Source: Bradyrhizobium sp. ARR65 (GTDB taxonomy: Bacteria; Pseudomonadota; Alphaproteobacteria; Rhizobiales; Xanthobacteraceae). Taken from it: a stretch of DNA of 61,459 bases. Position 1 is the first letter of the stretch, and each line of letters starts with the position of its first letter. Below are positions 52,553-61,459 of this stretch, one piece after another. Location: contig NZ_AWZU01000017.1 of assembly GCF_000472385.1 (NCBI RefSeq), forward strand, positions 96,716 to 158,174, read 5' to 3'. Position numbers and translations under genes: made by a program. Below the pieces are notes generated by a model. That model saw nothing but the letters and a program-made list of their open reading frames with translations, was not told the origin of the DNA and searched no databases.

Positions 52553-52556
52553 GCTG

Positions 52557-53627
52557 ATGCGCGCAAACCTCTCTCGCCGTCGCTTTCTTCAGGTCTCGGC
52601 GGCGGGGCTTTCGGCAGTCGCGGTGCCGGCGATCGCCTGCGCTCAATCCGCGACGCAACCGCCGGCGAAAACGGGGGCCATCGACGAACATTCCGTCACC
52701 TCCCCTGTCTCGATCGGGGTCAACGCGCGGCCCATCCCTTCCTTTGATCCGCGCGACCATTCGCATATCCGTTTTGGTTCGCTGGAATATCGCAGCGGAT
52801 TGGTGCTCACCTCGTCCTTTCCGGGCTTTGGTGGGCTGTCGGCGATTCGGCTTGATGCCAGGGGCGAGCGGTTCATCGCGCTCAGCGACAAGGGCGGTTG
52901 GTTCACCGGTCGCATTGTTTATTCCGGACACGCCATGGTCGGGCTCAAGGAGGTCGAGGCAGCGCCGATACTGGGGCCGGATGGCAAGCCGATCACCGCG
53001 CGCGGCTGGTACGATTCGGAGTCGCTCGCGCTGGATCGTCAGTTCGCTTACGTCGGCCTCGAGCGCGTCAACCAAGTCTTGCGCTTCGATTTGTCCGAAG
53101 GCTTCACGCGGTCGCGGGGCGAGCTGGTGTCGATGCCGCCCGCGGTCAAGAAGCTTCCCCACAATAAGGGGCTCGAAGCGCTTGTCGTTGTGCCCCAGGG
53201 CCTGCCGCTAGCGGGTACCCTGGTCGCGCTGTCTGAGCGAGGGCTCGACCGCGACGGCAATCTCGTCGCGTTTCTGGTTGGCGGACCTTCGCCTGGACAG
53301 TTCTCCGTGCGCCGCACGGCCAATTTCGATATCAGCGACGCGGTGCTGCTGGCATCCGGGGATCTCTTGATCCTGGAGCGGAAATTCTCCTGGATCTCCG
53401 GAGTCGGTATCCGCATTCGCCGCATTCCGCTTCGATCGATCATGCCCGGCGCGCTGGTCGACGGCCCCGCGATCTTCGAGGCCGATCTCGGTGAGGAGAT
53501 CGACAACATGGAGGGGATCGATGCCTACGTGACGGCGGAGGGCGACACCGTCCTCACTCTGGTCTCCGACGACAATTTTTCGCTGATTCAGCGCACCTTG
53601 CTGCTGCAGTTCACGATGGTGGAGTGA
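52557..53627 (+). CDS. Tat-exported phytase-like/esterase-like protein
   Basis: A 356-residue protein with a twin-arginine signal (NLSRRRFLQVSAAGLSAVAV) and an esterase-like activity of phytase domain. GLSAIRLDARGERFIALSDKGGW, YDSESLALD, NKGLEALVVVPQGL and IDNMEGIDAYVTAEGDTVLTLVSDDNFS are characteristic. Predicted beta-propeller, periplasmic. It starts 4 bp after the cobT stop, so it may be cotranscribed, but a role in B12 synthesis is not implied. Confidence 0.88.
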   Translation: MRANLSRRRFLQVSAAGLSAVAVPAIACAQSATQPPAKTGAIDEHSVTSPVSIGVNARPIPSFDPRDHSHIRFGSLEYRSGLVLTSSFPGFGGLSAIRLDARGERFIALSDKGGWFTGRIVYSGHAMVGLKEVEAAPILGPDGKPITARGWYDSESLALDRQFAYVGLERVNQVLRFDLSEGFTRSRGELVSMPPAVKKLPHNKGLEALVVVPQGLPLAGTLVALSERGLDRDGNLVAFLVGGPSPGQFSVRRTANFDISDAVLLASGDLLILERKFSWISGVGIRIRRIPLRSIMPGALVDGPAIFEADLGEEIDNMEGIDAYVTAEGDTVLTLVSDDNFSLIQRTLLLQFTMVE

Positions 53628-53820
53628 TTGTCGCCTACAGGAAAGCCACCGAATCCTCGATGCGCTCAGCCGGCGCGGCGTCTTGATCGGGCCTGCACCC
53701 AAACAAGGCAGACCATACGCGGGCGCATTGCCGCCCACCGGCCGGTGCAGTTGGAAATCTCCCCTGCAACCACCTAATCTCTCCCAACGCCGTTTCCTTC
53801 CAGTTCCGGAGCTCCCTCGC

Positions 53821-54933
53821 ATGAGCGCCTTGTTTTCCCCGATCGAGCTGCGCGGTCTGTCGCTGCCCAACCGCATCATGGTCGCGCCGATGTGCCAATA
53901 TTCGGCCGTCAATGGCGAAGCCACGGACTGGCATTTCACCCACATCAATTCGCTGGCCCTGTCGGGTGCCGCGATGTTCTGCATCGAGGCCACGGGCGTG
54001 GAGGCGATCGGCCGTATCACACCGGGCTGCCTCGGCCTTTGGAATGAGGCTTGCGAAGCCGCGCTCAAGCCGATCATCGCCTCGGTGCGGAAGCATTCCA
54101 ACACCGCGATCGCGATTCAGCTTGCGCATGCCGGGCGCAAGGCGTCGAGCCAACGCCCTTGGGAAGGCGGGCAACTGATCCCGCCGGATGAAGGCGGCTG
54201 GCAGCCGGAGGCACCGTCTGCCGTTCCACACAAGCAGGACGAAGCGCCGCCGCGGGCGCTTGATCTGCCGGGACTTGCGCGCGTGCGCGATGCCTTCGTT
54301 GCCGCGGCCAAGCGCGCAATGCGTCTCGGACTGGATGCGGTCGAGCTGCACTGTGCCCACGGCTATCTGTTGCACCAATTCCTCTCGCCGATCTCCAACC
54401 AGCGCACCGATCAGTACGGTGGCTCGCTCCAAAATCGCATGCGCTTTCCGCTGGAGGTGTTCGAGGCCATCCGCGCGGCGGTGCCGCCCGAAAAGCCCGT
54501 CGGTATCAAGGTGTCGGCGACGGATTGGGTCGAGGGCGGTTGGGATCTCTCCCAGACCATCGAACTCACCAAGGAATTGAAGCAGCGTGGGGTCGACTGG
54601 ATCGATGTGTCTTCCGGCGGCGTGTCGCCGAAACAGAAGATTCCGCTTGGCCCCGGCTATCAGGTCCCGCTTGCCAAAGCCATCAAGGCGGAAACCGGCG
54701 TCACCACCATAGCCGTTGGCCTGATCACCCAGGCCAAGCAGGCTGAAGAGATCATCGCATCCGGAAAGGCCGACATGGTCGCGCTCGCGCGCGGCATGCT
54801 GTACGACCCACGCTGGGGCTGGCATGCCGCCGCCGAGCTTGGCGGTCATGTGAGCGCGCCGCCGCCCTATTGGCGCGCCGCGCCGGCGGAACAAAAGGAG
54901 CTGTTTGGCAATACGCGTTTTGGTGTGAGGTAA
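53821..54933 (+). CDS. NADH:flavin oxidoreductase, Old Yellow Enzyme family (YqjM/XenA-like)
   Basis: A 370-residue FMN ene-reductase. MVAPMCQYSAVNGEATDWHF has the Cys typical of the YqjM class, LAHAGRKAS has the conserved His, ELHCAHGYLLHQFLSPISNQRTDQYGGSLQNR is the family signature, and ALARGMLYDPRW binds FMN. Reduces activated alkenes or nitro compounds. Start ATG 53821 with GGAG upstream. Confidence 0.95.
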   Translation: MSALFSPIELRGLSLPNRIMVAPMCQYSAVNGEATDWHFTHINSLALSGAAMFCIEATGVEAIGRITPGCLGLWNEACEAALKPIIASVRKHSNTAIAIQLAHAGRKASSQRPWEGGQLIPPDEGGWQPEAPSAVPHKQDEAPPRALDLPGLARVRDAFVAAAKRAMRLGLDAVELHCAHGYLLHQFLSPISNQRTDQYGGSLQNRMRFPLEVFEAIRAAVPPEKPVGIKVSATDWVEGGWDLSQTIELTKELKQRGVDWIDVSSGGVSPKQKIPLGPGYQVPLAKAIKAETGVTTIAVGLITQAKQAEEIIASGKADMVALARGMLYDPRWGWHAAAELGGHVSAPPPYWRAAPAEQKELFGNTRFGVR

Positions 54934-55029
54934 GGCAGTCCCTCGTGGTGCTGCGGGGGCGGAGCTGCCAATGGGTTTCGCGCCGCAGGCAAAAGGATTA
55001 AGGTGGCGGCCTAACGGCCGGTTGGCGCC

Positions 55030-55446
55030 ATGCGAACTCGCTTCAGAAGATTTGCGCACGTGCTGGAGCGTTGCGGGCTCGCGCTGGCCGGCGCGGCCTG
55101 CGGGCTCTTTGTCGCGGCCCATGTCGGCTCCAGCATCAGCTTTCTGACCACGCAGGGCTTTCTGCTCATCATGATGATCGTCGGCGCGATCGGCTTCTAT
55201 CTCGGCATCGACACGCCGCCTTTGCCGTTCCATGATGATGAGCTGGCCGAGCCCAAGGTCGATTCCGCGGAACTCCTGAGCGCGGCAGGCACGTTTTTGG
55301 CGACGCTCACCGCGTTCTTCTCGGTCGCGATCATCATTCTGCGCCAGGAGCCACACATCGCCTGGACAATCCTGATCATGTTGGGCTGGTCGCTCGGCGT
55401 CGCCATGCAAATCATTTCCGGCGCCATCGCCCGAGCGCGGGAGTAA
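55030..55446 (+). CDS. Hypothetical membrane protein, 138 aa
   Basis: A small protein with four hydrophobic helices (near 15-32, 36-58, 84-104 and 110-130) separated by a short acidic loop (DTPPLPFHDDELAEPK). No family recognised. Regular codon use suggests a real gene. It stands between the OYE and CYTH-CHAD genes. Confidence 0.75.
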   Translation: MRTRFRRFAHVLERCGLALAGAACGLFVAAHVGSSISFLTTQGFLLIMMIVGAIGFYLGIDTPPLPFHDDELAEPKVDSAELLSAAGTFLATLTAFFSVAIIILRQEPHIAWTILIMLGWSLGVAMQIISGAIARARE

Positions 55447-55578
55447 CGGATCTCCAGGGCCGCCATTTTTCTGCTTTCGGCAATCGGCCTCGCACCAGCT
55501 TTTTGCGTTCTTCGCAAGCCGGAACAAGCTGCCATGGAACTCCTTTAGCGTATGTGAAGACTGCCTGGAGCAAGTACC

Positions 55579-57087
55579 ATGGGCGCCGAAGTTGAACTTA
55601 AGCTTGCAACCTCTCGAAGCGGCTTGCGCAAGGCACTCGCGCTGCCTTGGCTGAGGAAGATGGCGGGCCAGGGGGTCAGCAACCAGGACCTGACTTCGGT
55701 TTATTTTGATACCGATGACCGTACGCTGCGCGCGCACGGCGTCTCCTTGCGCGTGCGCAAGAACGGTGAACGACGGTTGCAGACCATCAAGGCGGTCTCC
55801 GACCTGCCGCTGGCGCGTTCGGAATGGGAAACCGAGATCGACCGCGACCGGCCGAAGCTGGAACTCGCGGCAAGCACCGCGCTCGCGCCGCTCTTGACGG
55901 ACGAGATCAGGCAGCAACTGAAGCCCGTGTTCGAGACGCGCGTCGAGCGTGTGGTGATGCCGCTGCAGTTTGGCGACAGCGAGATCGAACTCGCGCTCGA
56001 TCGAGGCCGCGTCGGAACGGCCGATAGCAGCGTCGACATCGCCGAGATCGAGATCGAGCTGAAACAGGGCGAACGCCACGATGCGGCGCGGTTGGCAAGG
56101 CGCCTTGCGCAGAGCGTGCCCGTCACCTTTGGTCCACGCGCCAAATCGGAGCTGGGCTACGCACTGCTTGATCGCGCGCTCGATGCGCCGGTGTTTGCTC
56201 GTCCCGTGATGATTGCGCCTGCCTCGACGGCAGCGGACGCCTTTATCATCATCGGTTACGCCTGTCTGCGCCATCTCGCCAGCAACGAGGCCGCGGTGCG
56301 CAGCGGCGATCCGGAGGGCGTTCACCAGATGCGCGTCGGCCTGCGGCGGCTGCAGACGGTGCTGTCGCTGTTCAAGAACATGTTGCCGGGCGCGGACACG
56401 GAACGCGTCAAGCGCGAGCTGAGATGGCTTACCCGACAGCTTGGACCAGCACGCGACTACGACGTATTCCTTTCCGGGACCGTGAAACCCCATCTCGTCC
56501 ATCATCCGGACACTGGTGTGTTCGAGGCACTCGCGCATCATCTGGAACGAGAGCGCGACGGTGCCTTTGCGCGGGCCCGCGCTGCGATGGACAATGAGCG
56601 CTTCCGCCGCCTCCTGCTCGACTGCGTCCTCTGGCTGCTCGACGGCGAATGGCGCAACAGCGACGATCCGCTGCTGCGCGCCTTGCGCGAGCGCCCGGCG
56701 CGCGCGTTTGCGCAAGAGGAACTGGGGCGGCGGATGCGCAAGGTCGTGAAGCGCGTGCGCAAGCTCAAGAGGCTCGATGCGCGCCGGCGGCACAAGCTGC
56801 GCATCGCCGTGAAGAAGGTTCGGTACGGCCGGGAGTTTTTCGCAAGCCTCGATCCGGATCGTCGCGGCCGCAAGCTGGACCGTGCACTGAAAAACCTGCA
56901 GAGCGCGCTTGGCGAACTCAACGACATGCGGGTGCATGCCTCCTGGGCGCGCGATCTCGCGCGGGCCAATGGCGCGACACGCAGGGCGTTTGCCGCGGGC
57001 TATCTGACGGGCCGCGAAGAGGTGCGGGCGGACGAAGTGCTGTCGCAGGCCCTGGCGGCCGGCAAACGCTTGCGAAAAGCGGCGTGA
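55579..57087 (+). CDS. CYTH-CHAD domain protein
   Basis: A 502-residue protein with an N-terminal CYTH (triphosphate tunnel metalloenzyme) domain (about 1-205; ExExK motif in EVELKLA) and a C-terminal CHAD domain (about 220-490; VHQMRVGLRRLQTVLSLFKNM and RHKLRIAVKKVRYGREFF). CHAD domains bind polyphosphate and the CYTH part may hydrolyse triphosphate, so a polyphosphate role is likely from family knowledge. Confidence 0.92.
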   Translation: MGAEVELKLATSRSGLRKALALPWLRKMAGQGVSNQDLTSVYFDTDDRTLRAHGVSLRVRKNGERRLQTIKAVSDLPLARSEWETEIDRDRPKLELAASTALAPLLTDEIRQQLKPVFETRVERVVMPLQFGDSEIELALDRGRVGTADSSVDIAEIEIELKQGERHDAARLARRLAQSVPVTFGPRAKSELGYALLDRALDAPVFARPVMIAPASTAADAFIIIGYACLRHLASNEAAVRSGDPEGVHQMRVGLRRLQTVLSLFKNMLPGADTERVKRELRWLTRQLGPARDYDVFLSGTVKPHLVHHPDTGVFEALAHHLERERDGAFARARAAMDNERFRRLLLDCVLWLLDGEWRNSDDPLLRALRERPARAFAQEELGRRMRKVVKRVRKLKRLDARRRHKLRIAVKKVRYGREFFASLDPDRRGRKLDRALKNLQSALGELNDMRVHASWARDLARANGATRRAFAAGYLTGREEVRADEVLSQALAAGKRLRKAA

Positions 57088-57097
57088 ACAGCGTCCC

Positions 57098-57871
57098 TCA
57101 ACCCGCTTTGCGCGCGTGATGGCTGTGCAGCTTTGAAGCCAGCAGTCGCCGCCAGTCGTTGAATTCGCCGCTCGCGATATCGCGCGGCCGCTTCAGATCG
57201 ATGACATATTCGCTGTCGATCCGCCCCGGTCCCGGCGACATCACCACCACGCGGTCCGCGAGGAAGATTGCTTCCTCGATCGCGTGGGTGACGAACAGCA
57301 CCGTGAGCCCGGTGCGCGACCAGATCTCCACCAATTCATCCTGCAGCCGCTCCCGCGTCATCGCGTCGAGCGCGCCGAACGGCTCGTCCATCAGTACGAT
57401 CTCAGCGTCGTTGGCGAGCACGCGCGCGATCGCCACGCGCTGCTTCATGCCGCCGGAAAGCTGATGCGGATAGACGTCGGCAAAATTCTGCAGGCCGACG
57501 AGCTCGATAAAGCGCTCGGCGGTCTCGTTGATCTCCCGCCAGCCTCGCCCGCGCGACTTCGGTCCGAAGCGGACATTGTCGCGCACGGTGAGCCAGGGAA
57601 ACAGCCCGTAGTCCTGGAACACCATGCCGCGGCTGGGGCCGGGACCCGTGATCGGCATGCCCCACATCGAGCTCTCGCCGGCCGTCGGCGCCTCGAAGCC
57701 GGCGGCCAGGCGCAGCAGCGTGGATTTGCCGCAGCCGGAGGCGCCGATCAGGCAGACGAACTCGCCCTTCTTTACGCTGAGATTGGCGCCGCGCAGCGCC
57801 TCGATCGGCCGACCGTTCTGCGCATAGGTCTTGCCGACATTGCGCAGCTCGAGAATGGGGATCTCAGCCAT
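57098..57871 (-). CDS. ABC transporter ATP-binding protein (SsuB/TauB type)
   Basis: A 257-residue ATPase with Walker A GASGCGKSTLLR, Q-loop FQDYGLFPW, signature LSGGMKQRVAIAR, Walker B IVLMDEPFGALD and switch His in VTHAIEEA. It belongs to the nitrate/sulfonate/taurine uptake group. The start ATG 57871 overlaps the permease 3' end by 8 bp; the substrate-binding protein gene leads the operon. Confidence 0.93.
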   Translation of the reverse strand: MAEIPILELRNVGKTYAQNGRPIEALRGANLSVKKGEFVCLIGASGCGKSTLLRLAAGFEAPTAGESSMWGMPITGPGPSRGMVFQDYGLFPWLTVRDNVRFGPKSRGRGWREINETAERFIELVGLQNFADVYPHQLSGGMKQRVAIARVLANDAEIVLMDEPFGALDAMTRERLQDELVEIWSRTGLTVLFVTHAIEEAIFLADRVVVMSPGPGRIDSEYVIDLKRPRDIASGEFNDWRRLLASKLHSHHARKAG

Positions 57872-58733
57872 GTGTCGGGCTCCAGGCAAGCCAGCGGCGG
57901 CCGATCAGCATGACCAATTGATCGCTCAAGAAGCCGAACGCGCCGATTACGATCATGCCTGCGATCACGATCTCGGTGCGCGAGAGCTGCCGCGCCTCCA
58001 TGATGATGGCCCCCAGTCCCGTCTGCACGCCGGTCATCTCGCCGACCACAATCACGACCCAGGCAAAGCCAAGTCCCAGCCGCATGCCGGTGAAGATTGA
58101 GGGCAGCGCCGCCGGCAGCACCACGCGGAAGAACTGTGCCGAGCCGGTGCAGCCGAGCATGCTGGCCGCCTCGAACAGCCGCGGCTCGACCGAGCGGACG
58201 CCGAAGATGGTGTTGACCAGGACGGGAAAGAACGCGCCCAAAAACACCAGGAAGAAGGCCGAGCGCGGCCCAAGGCCGAAGATGATCATCGACAGCGGCA
58301 GCCAGGCGGTGACGGGAATCGGCCGCAAGATCTGGATGGTCGGATCGACCGATTGGCGGATCAGCGGCACCCGCCCGATCAGCATGCCCAAAGGCAGCGC
58401 CACGATCAGCGCCAGCGCAAAGCCGCCATAGACGCGGCTCATCGACGCGAGCAGATGAATGTGCAGGGTGCGGCTATAGGCATCGTCATTGATGCCGCCG
58501 AAGGCGAGGTCCTGAAGCTCCAGCCACACGTCATGGGGCGGCGGGATCAGGCTCGCCGGCCGGCCCGCGGTGGCAAAATGCCAGAGCGCGAGCAGCAGCA
58601 GCGGAAAAGCCATCGCCAGCAGCACCGGCCGCAGCCGCGACCATGTGCCTTCGCCGAAGCTTCGGCGGACCGGCAACGGCATCGCGGCCGGCCGTTCCTG
58701 CGCGGCAGTGTTCTCGGTCGAGGGTGCCAGCAT
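57864..58733 (-). CDS. ABC transporter permease (SsuC/TauC type)
   Basis: A 289-residue membrane protein with six helices and the EAA loop (EAASMLGCTGSAQFFRVVLPAALPSIFTGMRLGLGFAW-type region, with conserved G about 20 residues after EAA). ILRPIPVTAWLPLSMIIFG is the family motif. An internal ATG (58682) is an alternative start. Middle gene of a substrate-binding protein, permease, ATPase operon. Confidence 0.92.
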   Translation of the reverse strand: MLAPSTENTAAQERPAAMPLPVRRSFGEGTWSRLRPVLLAMAFPLLLLALWHFATAGRPASLIPPPHDVWLELQDLAFGGINDDAYSRTLHIHLLASMSRVYGGFALALIVALPLGMLIGRVPLIRQSVDPTIQILRPIPVTAWLPLSMIIFGLGPRSAFFLVFLGAFFPVLVNTIFGVRSVEPRLFEAASMLGCTGSAQFFRVVLPAALPSIFTGMRLGLGFAWVVIVVGEMTGVQTGLGAIIMEARQLSRTEIVIAGMIVIGAFGFLSDQLVMLIGRRWLAWSPTHG

Positions 58734-58742
58734 GCGAACCGC

Positions 58743-59699
58743 TCAGGTCGGCTTCATGGCATCGACAAAGCTGGTGTCGATGAAGGTTGAGAAATCCGGG
58801 ATGCGCTTGATCTGCTTCAGCGCCAGCATGTGCTCGGCATAGATCCTGGATTCCTCGATCTCCTGCGGCCCCAGCTTCCATGTCAATTCCACATTGGGCA
58901 CCGAGGCCTCGATCGCCTCCTTCTTCTGTCCCAGTTTTGCGCTCGCCATCGTCACCATCGCATCCTTGTTGGTCGCGGCATAATCGGTCGCGCGCTGGTG
59001 AATGCCGAGCATGACGCGCACCAGCTCCGGCTTTTCGGTGATGAGATCGCGATGGGTGCCGAACACCATGTTGAGCGAGCCCATCGGCGTCGAATAGGGA
59101 TATTCGACCAATTGGCCGACTCCCGTGGAGAGCGACACGCCGGGCCCCGGTTCGGCGCCGACATAGGCATCGATGTCGCCGCGCGCGAGCGAGATGTGCA
59201 TCTCGCTGAAGGAGACGCGGACCGGCTCGACGTCCCTGATGCTCATGCCCTCCATCTTCAGCCGCTCCAGGAAAAACACCTCCTGGGTCGTCCCCGGAAA
59301 CACCGCCACCCGCTTGCCCTTCAGATCCCCAAGCGTGTTGATGCCGGAATCCTTCTTCGCGATGATCGCCATGCCGCGGTTGCAGGTGGAGGCGATCACC
59401 ACGACCGGCTCGCCCGCGGCCGCGCCCAAGATCGCGGCCGCAATGCCGAAGGCGCCGAAATCGACCGATTTGGTCACCACCGCGTTCTTGCATTCGGTCG
59501 GCGTCTCGAACGGGGTGACCTCGACCCTGTAGCCGGCCGGCACGAACTGCTCGTAGAAATAGGGCGCGATCGAATGGATCAGCTTCAATGCGCCGGCGCG
59601 GATCACGATCGGCGCGCCCTCCGCGCGCAGAACCGCCGGTGCGGCAATCATTCCGGCTCCAAGGCCCAACAAGAATTCGCGACGCAATAGTTTGGTCAT
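58743..59699 (-). CDS. ABC transporter substrate-binding protein (SsuA/NMT1-like)
   Basis: A 318-residue periplasmic protein. The N terminus has a twin-arginine-like LLRREFLLGLGAGMIAAPAVL signal. VDFGAFGIAAAILGAAAGEPVVVIA, TLGDLKGKRVAVFPGTTQEVFF and GDIDAYVGAEPGPG are typical of the sulfonate/nitrate/thiamine-precursor binding group. Ligand unknown; a sulfonate or aromatic acid is possible given the divergent flavin monooxygenase gene. Start ATG 59699 chosen for the signal peptide. Confidence 0.9.
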   Translation of the reverse strand: MTKLLRREFLLGLGAGMIAAPAVLRAEGAPIVIRAGALKLIHSIAPYFYEQFVPAGYRVEVTPFETPTECKNAVVTKSVDFGAFGIAAAILGAAAGEPVVVIASTCNRGMAIIAKKDSGINTLGDLKGKRVAVFPGTTQEVFFLERLKMEGMSIRDVEPVRVSFSEMHISLARGDIDAYVGAEPGPGVSLSTGVGQLVEYPYSTPMGSLNMVFGTHRDLITEKPELVRVMLGIHQRATDYAATNKDAMVTMASAKLGQKKEAIEASVPNVELTWKLGPQEIEESRIYAEHMLALKQIKRIPDFSTFIDTSFVDAMKPT

Positions 59700-59942
59700 C
59701 AGCGCTGGCTCCCTCTGCTGGCTCGGAGAAATGCAACAACCGTGCCGGAAGCGCCTGCTTTTGCGCCGCATCTGCCGCCCTCGCGCCCTTGTGTCCCAGG
59801 CTCACGTTCGCCGCATGCAGAGGTGAAGCCTGCCCGCTCCCCGGGCCATGATTCCGCCGCAACCGGGGGAGGTACTTCGTATACTCAAACAATAAGCGCC
59901 GGCGCCGATGCCGACGCGTACATAACAAATAGAGGAACGCCC

Positions 59943-61043
59943 ATGGAACTCGGATATTTCGCGATGCCGTCGCATCCGCCGGAGTGCGGCTTCAAAGAGG
60001 GTCACGACTTCGACCTGCAGGTGCTGCGCTGGCTGGATGAACTCGGCTACCAGGAGGCCTGGATCGGCGAGCATCACACCGCGCCCTGGGAGCCGCATCC
60101 CGCGCCCGACCTTCTGGTCGTCGAAGGCTTTCGCCAGACGAAGAATTTGCGCATCGGCCCCGGCGGCTTTCTCCTGCCCTATCACCATCCCGCCGAGCTC
60201 GCGAACCGCGTCGCCATGCTCGACCATCTTTCCGAGGGCCGCCTGAATTTCGGCGTCGCGGCCTCCGGCCTGCCGAGCGACTGGGCGATGTTCAATGTCG
60301 ACGGCATGAGCGGGCAGAATCGCGAGATGACGCGCGAGGCGCTGGAGATCATCCTGCGGCTGTGGACCGAGCCCGCGCCGTTCACGCACCAGGGCAAGTA
60401 TTGGACGGTGACCAAGCCCGACGTGATGTTCGATTTCCTCAAGCCTCACCTCAAGCCGCTGCAAGCGCCGCATCCGCCGATCGGCGTTGCCGGCCTCTCC
60501 AAGGGTTCGGATACGCTGAAGCTCGCGGGCGAGCGCGGCTTCATTCCGATGAGCCTCAACCTGAACCCGGCCTATGTTGGCAGCCACTGGGAGTCGGTGG
60601 AGGCGGGCGCGGCGAAAAGCGGGCGCAAGCCGAGCCGGCGCGATTGGCGGCTGGTGCGCGAGGTGTTCGTCGCCGACACCGACGAGGAAGCCTGGCGGCT
60701 TTCGGTCGGCGACATGATGGGCCGCATGATGAGCGAATATTTCCTGCCGCTGCTCGGCCATTTCGGCTTCAAGGATTATTTGAAAGCCGGGCCCGACGTG
60801 CCCGATAGCGACGTCAATGTCGAGTATTGCGCGCGCCACAACTGGGTCATCGGCTCGCCGGCGACCGTGACCGAGAAGATCGAGCAGATCTGGCACGAGG
60901 TCGGCGGCTTCGGCGTGCTGCTGGTGTTCGGTTTCGACTACAAGCACAAGCCGCAAGCCTGGCACAACTCGCTGCGCCTGTTGAAGGAGGAGGTGCTGCC
61001 GCGGCTGAAGCATCTCGATGCAGGGATGGGTAGGGCGGCCTAG
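59943..61043 (+). CDS. LLM class flavin-dependent oxidoreductase (limonene-monooxygenase-like)
   Basis: A 366-residue luciferase-like monooxygenase. GYQEAWIGEHHTAPWEPHP, GPGGFLLPYHHPAELANRVAMLDHLS and GRLNFGVAASGLPSDW are the family motifs, closest in my memory to limonene 1,2-monooxygenase types. It oxidises small organic substrates with reduced FMN. AGAGGAACGCCC precedes the ATG. It is divergent from the ABC transporter operon, which may import its substrate (inference). Confidence 0.9.
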   Translation: MELGYFAMPSHPPECGFKEGHDFDLQVLRWLDELGYQEAWIGEHHTAPWEPHPAPDLLVVEGFRQTKNLRIGPGGFLLPYHHPAELANRVAMLDHLSEGRLNFGVAASGLPSDWAMFNVDGMSGQNREMTREALEIILRLWTEPAPFTHQGKYWTVTKPDVMFDFLKPHLKPLQAPHPPIGVAGLSKGSDTLKLAGERGFIPMSLNLNPAYVGSHWESVEAGAAKSGRKPSRRDWRLVREVFVADTDEEAWRLSVGDMMGRMMSEYFLPLLGHFGFKDYLKAGPDVPDSDVNVEYCARHNWVIGSPATVTEKIEQIWHEVGGFGVLLVFGFDYKHKPQAWHNSLRLLKEEVLPRLKHLDAGMGRAA

Positions 61044-61129
61044 CGGCGGGAGGCAGGGGAAGCGAGGCGGCGTCCAAAGCGCCGCCTCGCGCCGTGTTTT
61101 GCTGGTCCAATGAAAGGGCGGGGCGTGCT

Positions 61130-61231
61130 GTCTAAAGCGCGATGGGATTAGGTCGAATCGCCATCGCGCTTTAGATTCTTGTTTGAGCATGATCTTTTCG
61201 GAAAACCGCTTCACACTTTTCCGGATCATGC
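61130..61231. repeat. 102-bp composite palindrome, copy B (inverted)
   Basis: Reverse complement of 39970-40071 with no mismatch across 102 bp: the 15-bp stem TCTAAAGCGCGATGG/CCATCGCGCTTTAGA (61131-61145, 61161-61175), then GCATGATC/GATCATGC (61187-61194, 61224-61231). Confidence 0.92.
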
Positions 61232-61459
61232 TCTGATCCGTCATCCCCGCGCAAACGGCTTCGCCGTTTGTCGCTGGAGGCGCGAGCCACCGGGTCCGCG
61301 CGAAGCCCGGCCCGATGACAGGCTCCACGAGCCTCGAAGGATAGACGGCCACGCTGCAGCATCGGGGCCGTTCATCCTTCGAGACGCGCTTCGCGCTCCT
61401 CAGAATGACGGGGATGAAGCTGACCGCTCAGCTACTGCTCCGATTCGATTTTCAAACAG
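61232..61459. repeat. Further intergenic repeats at the window end
   Basis: No gene seen. CAAACGGCTTCGCCGTTTG (61252-61270) is a hairpin. A REP-like run GGTCCGCGCGAAGCCCGGCCC follows, then a copy of the CCGTTCATCCTTCGAG repeat found at the window start. Confidence 0.5.

Noticed and set aside
53635..56937. 1100-codon minus-strand ORF
   Set aside because: It runs antisense through the OYE, membrane-protein and CYTH-CHAD genes, which have clear family motifs. Long antisense ORFs are expected at this GC content.
3816..61231. CRISPR array from the repeated palindromes
   Set aside because: The copies are far apart, palindromic and not regularly spaced.

Overview
The window looks like a chromosomal core segment of a high-GC alphaproteobacterium in the Bradyrhizobium / Rhodopseudomonas / Afipia group. 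This rests on aerobic cobaltochelatase genes, a PhaA/PhaB/PhaR polyhydroxybutyrate set, an lysC-ptsP-prfA-prmC block, a divergent lysC/ubiG pair, and short dispersed palindromes typical of that group. I see no rRNA, tRNA, CRISPR array, prophage or complete insertion sequence.

Layout. 0.1-6 kb: a DUF1345 membrane protein, a polyprenyl synthetase, mtgA, rpmF, a membrane protein, a small conserved-looking ORF and a GGDEF/EAL protein whose GGDEF half is degenerate. 6-9.4 kb: the PHB regulator phaR diverging from phaA and phaB. 9.6-13.5 kb: a DMT exporter, a cupin coupled to a glyoxalase II, a methyltransferase and a DUF4167 protein. 14-20 kb: prmC, prfA, ptsP and lysC on the minus strand, then a PH-domain membrane protein and ubiG on the plus strand. 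21.6-29.7 kb: two EamA transporters, a tight grx-nitrilase-DUF1178 operon, comF, an NDUFAF5-like methyltransferase, a MutT-type Nudix gene, argJ and a parvulin that diverges from secA (30.0-32.9 kb).

33.3-39.3 kb is the most distinctive part. Three secreted glycoside-hydrolase-type genes on the minus strand diverge from a BlaI-type repressor gene and a BlaR1-type M56 membrane peptidase gene. The peptidase has no visible penicillin-binding sensor. It carries instead a DUF3471-like domain, two copies of a roughly 95-residue module and, between them, a segment resembling the VHL beta domain. The intergenic region holds two related 30-bp operator-like arrays, each with a perfect 6-3-6 dyad. One base pair differs between the dyads by a compensating change in both arms. 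I infer a signal-responsive, proteolysis-relieved switch controlling polysaccharide-active enzymes. The middle hydrolase gene appears frameshifted.

40-61 kb: a YafK-type L,D-transpeptidase-family lipoprotein, accA, xerD with a 48-codon small gene, aroK-aroB-CNNM transporter, bolA diverging from a J-domain protein, DedA, cobS-cobT, a Tat-exported phytase-like protein, an Old Yellow Enzyme, a CYTH-CHAD protein, and an SsuABC/TauABC-type ABC transporter diverging from a luciferase-like flavin monooxygenase. Several families of short palindromic repeats fill the larger gaps, including a 102-bp pair identical in inverted orientation 21 kb apart.
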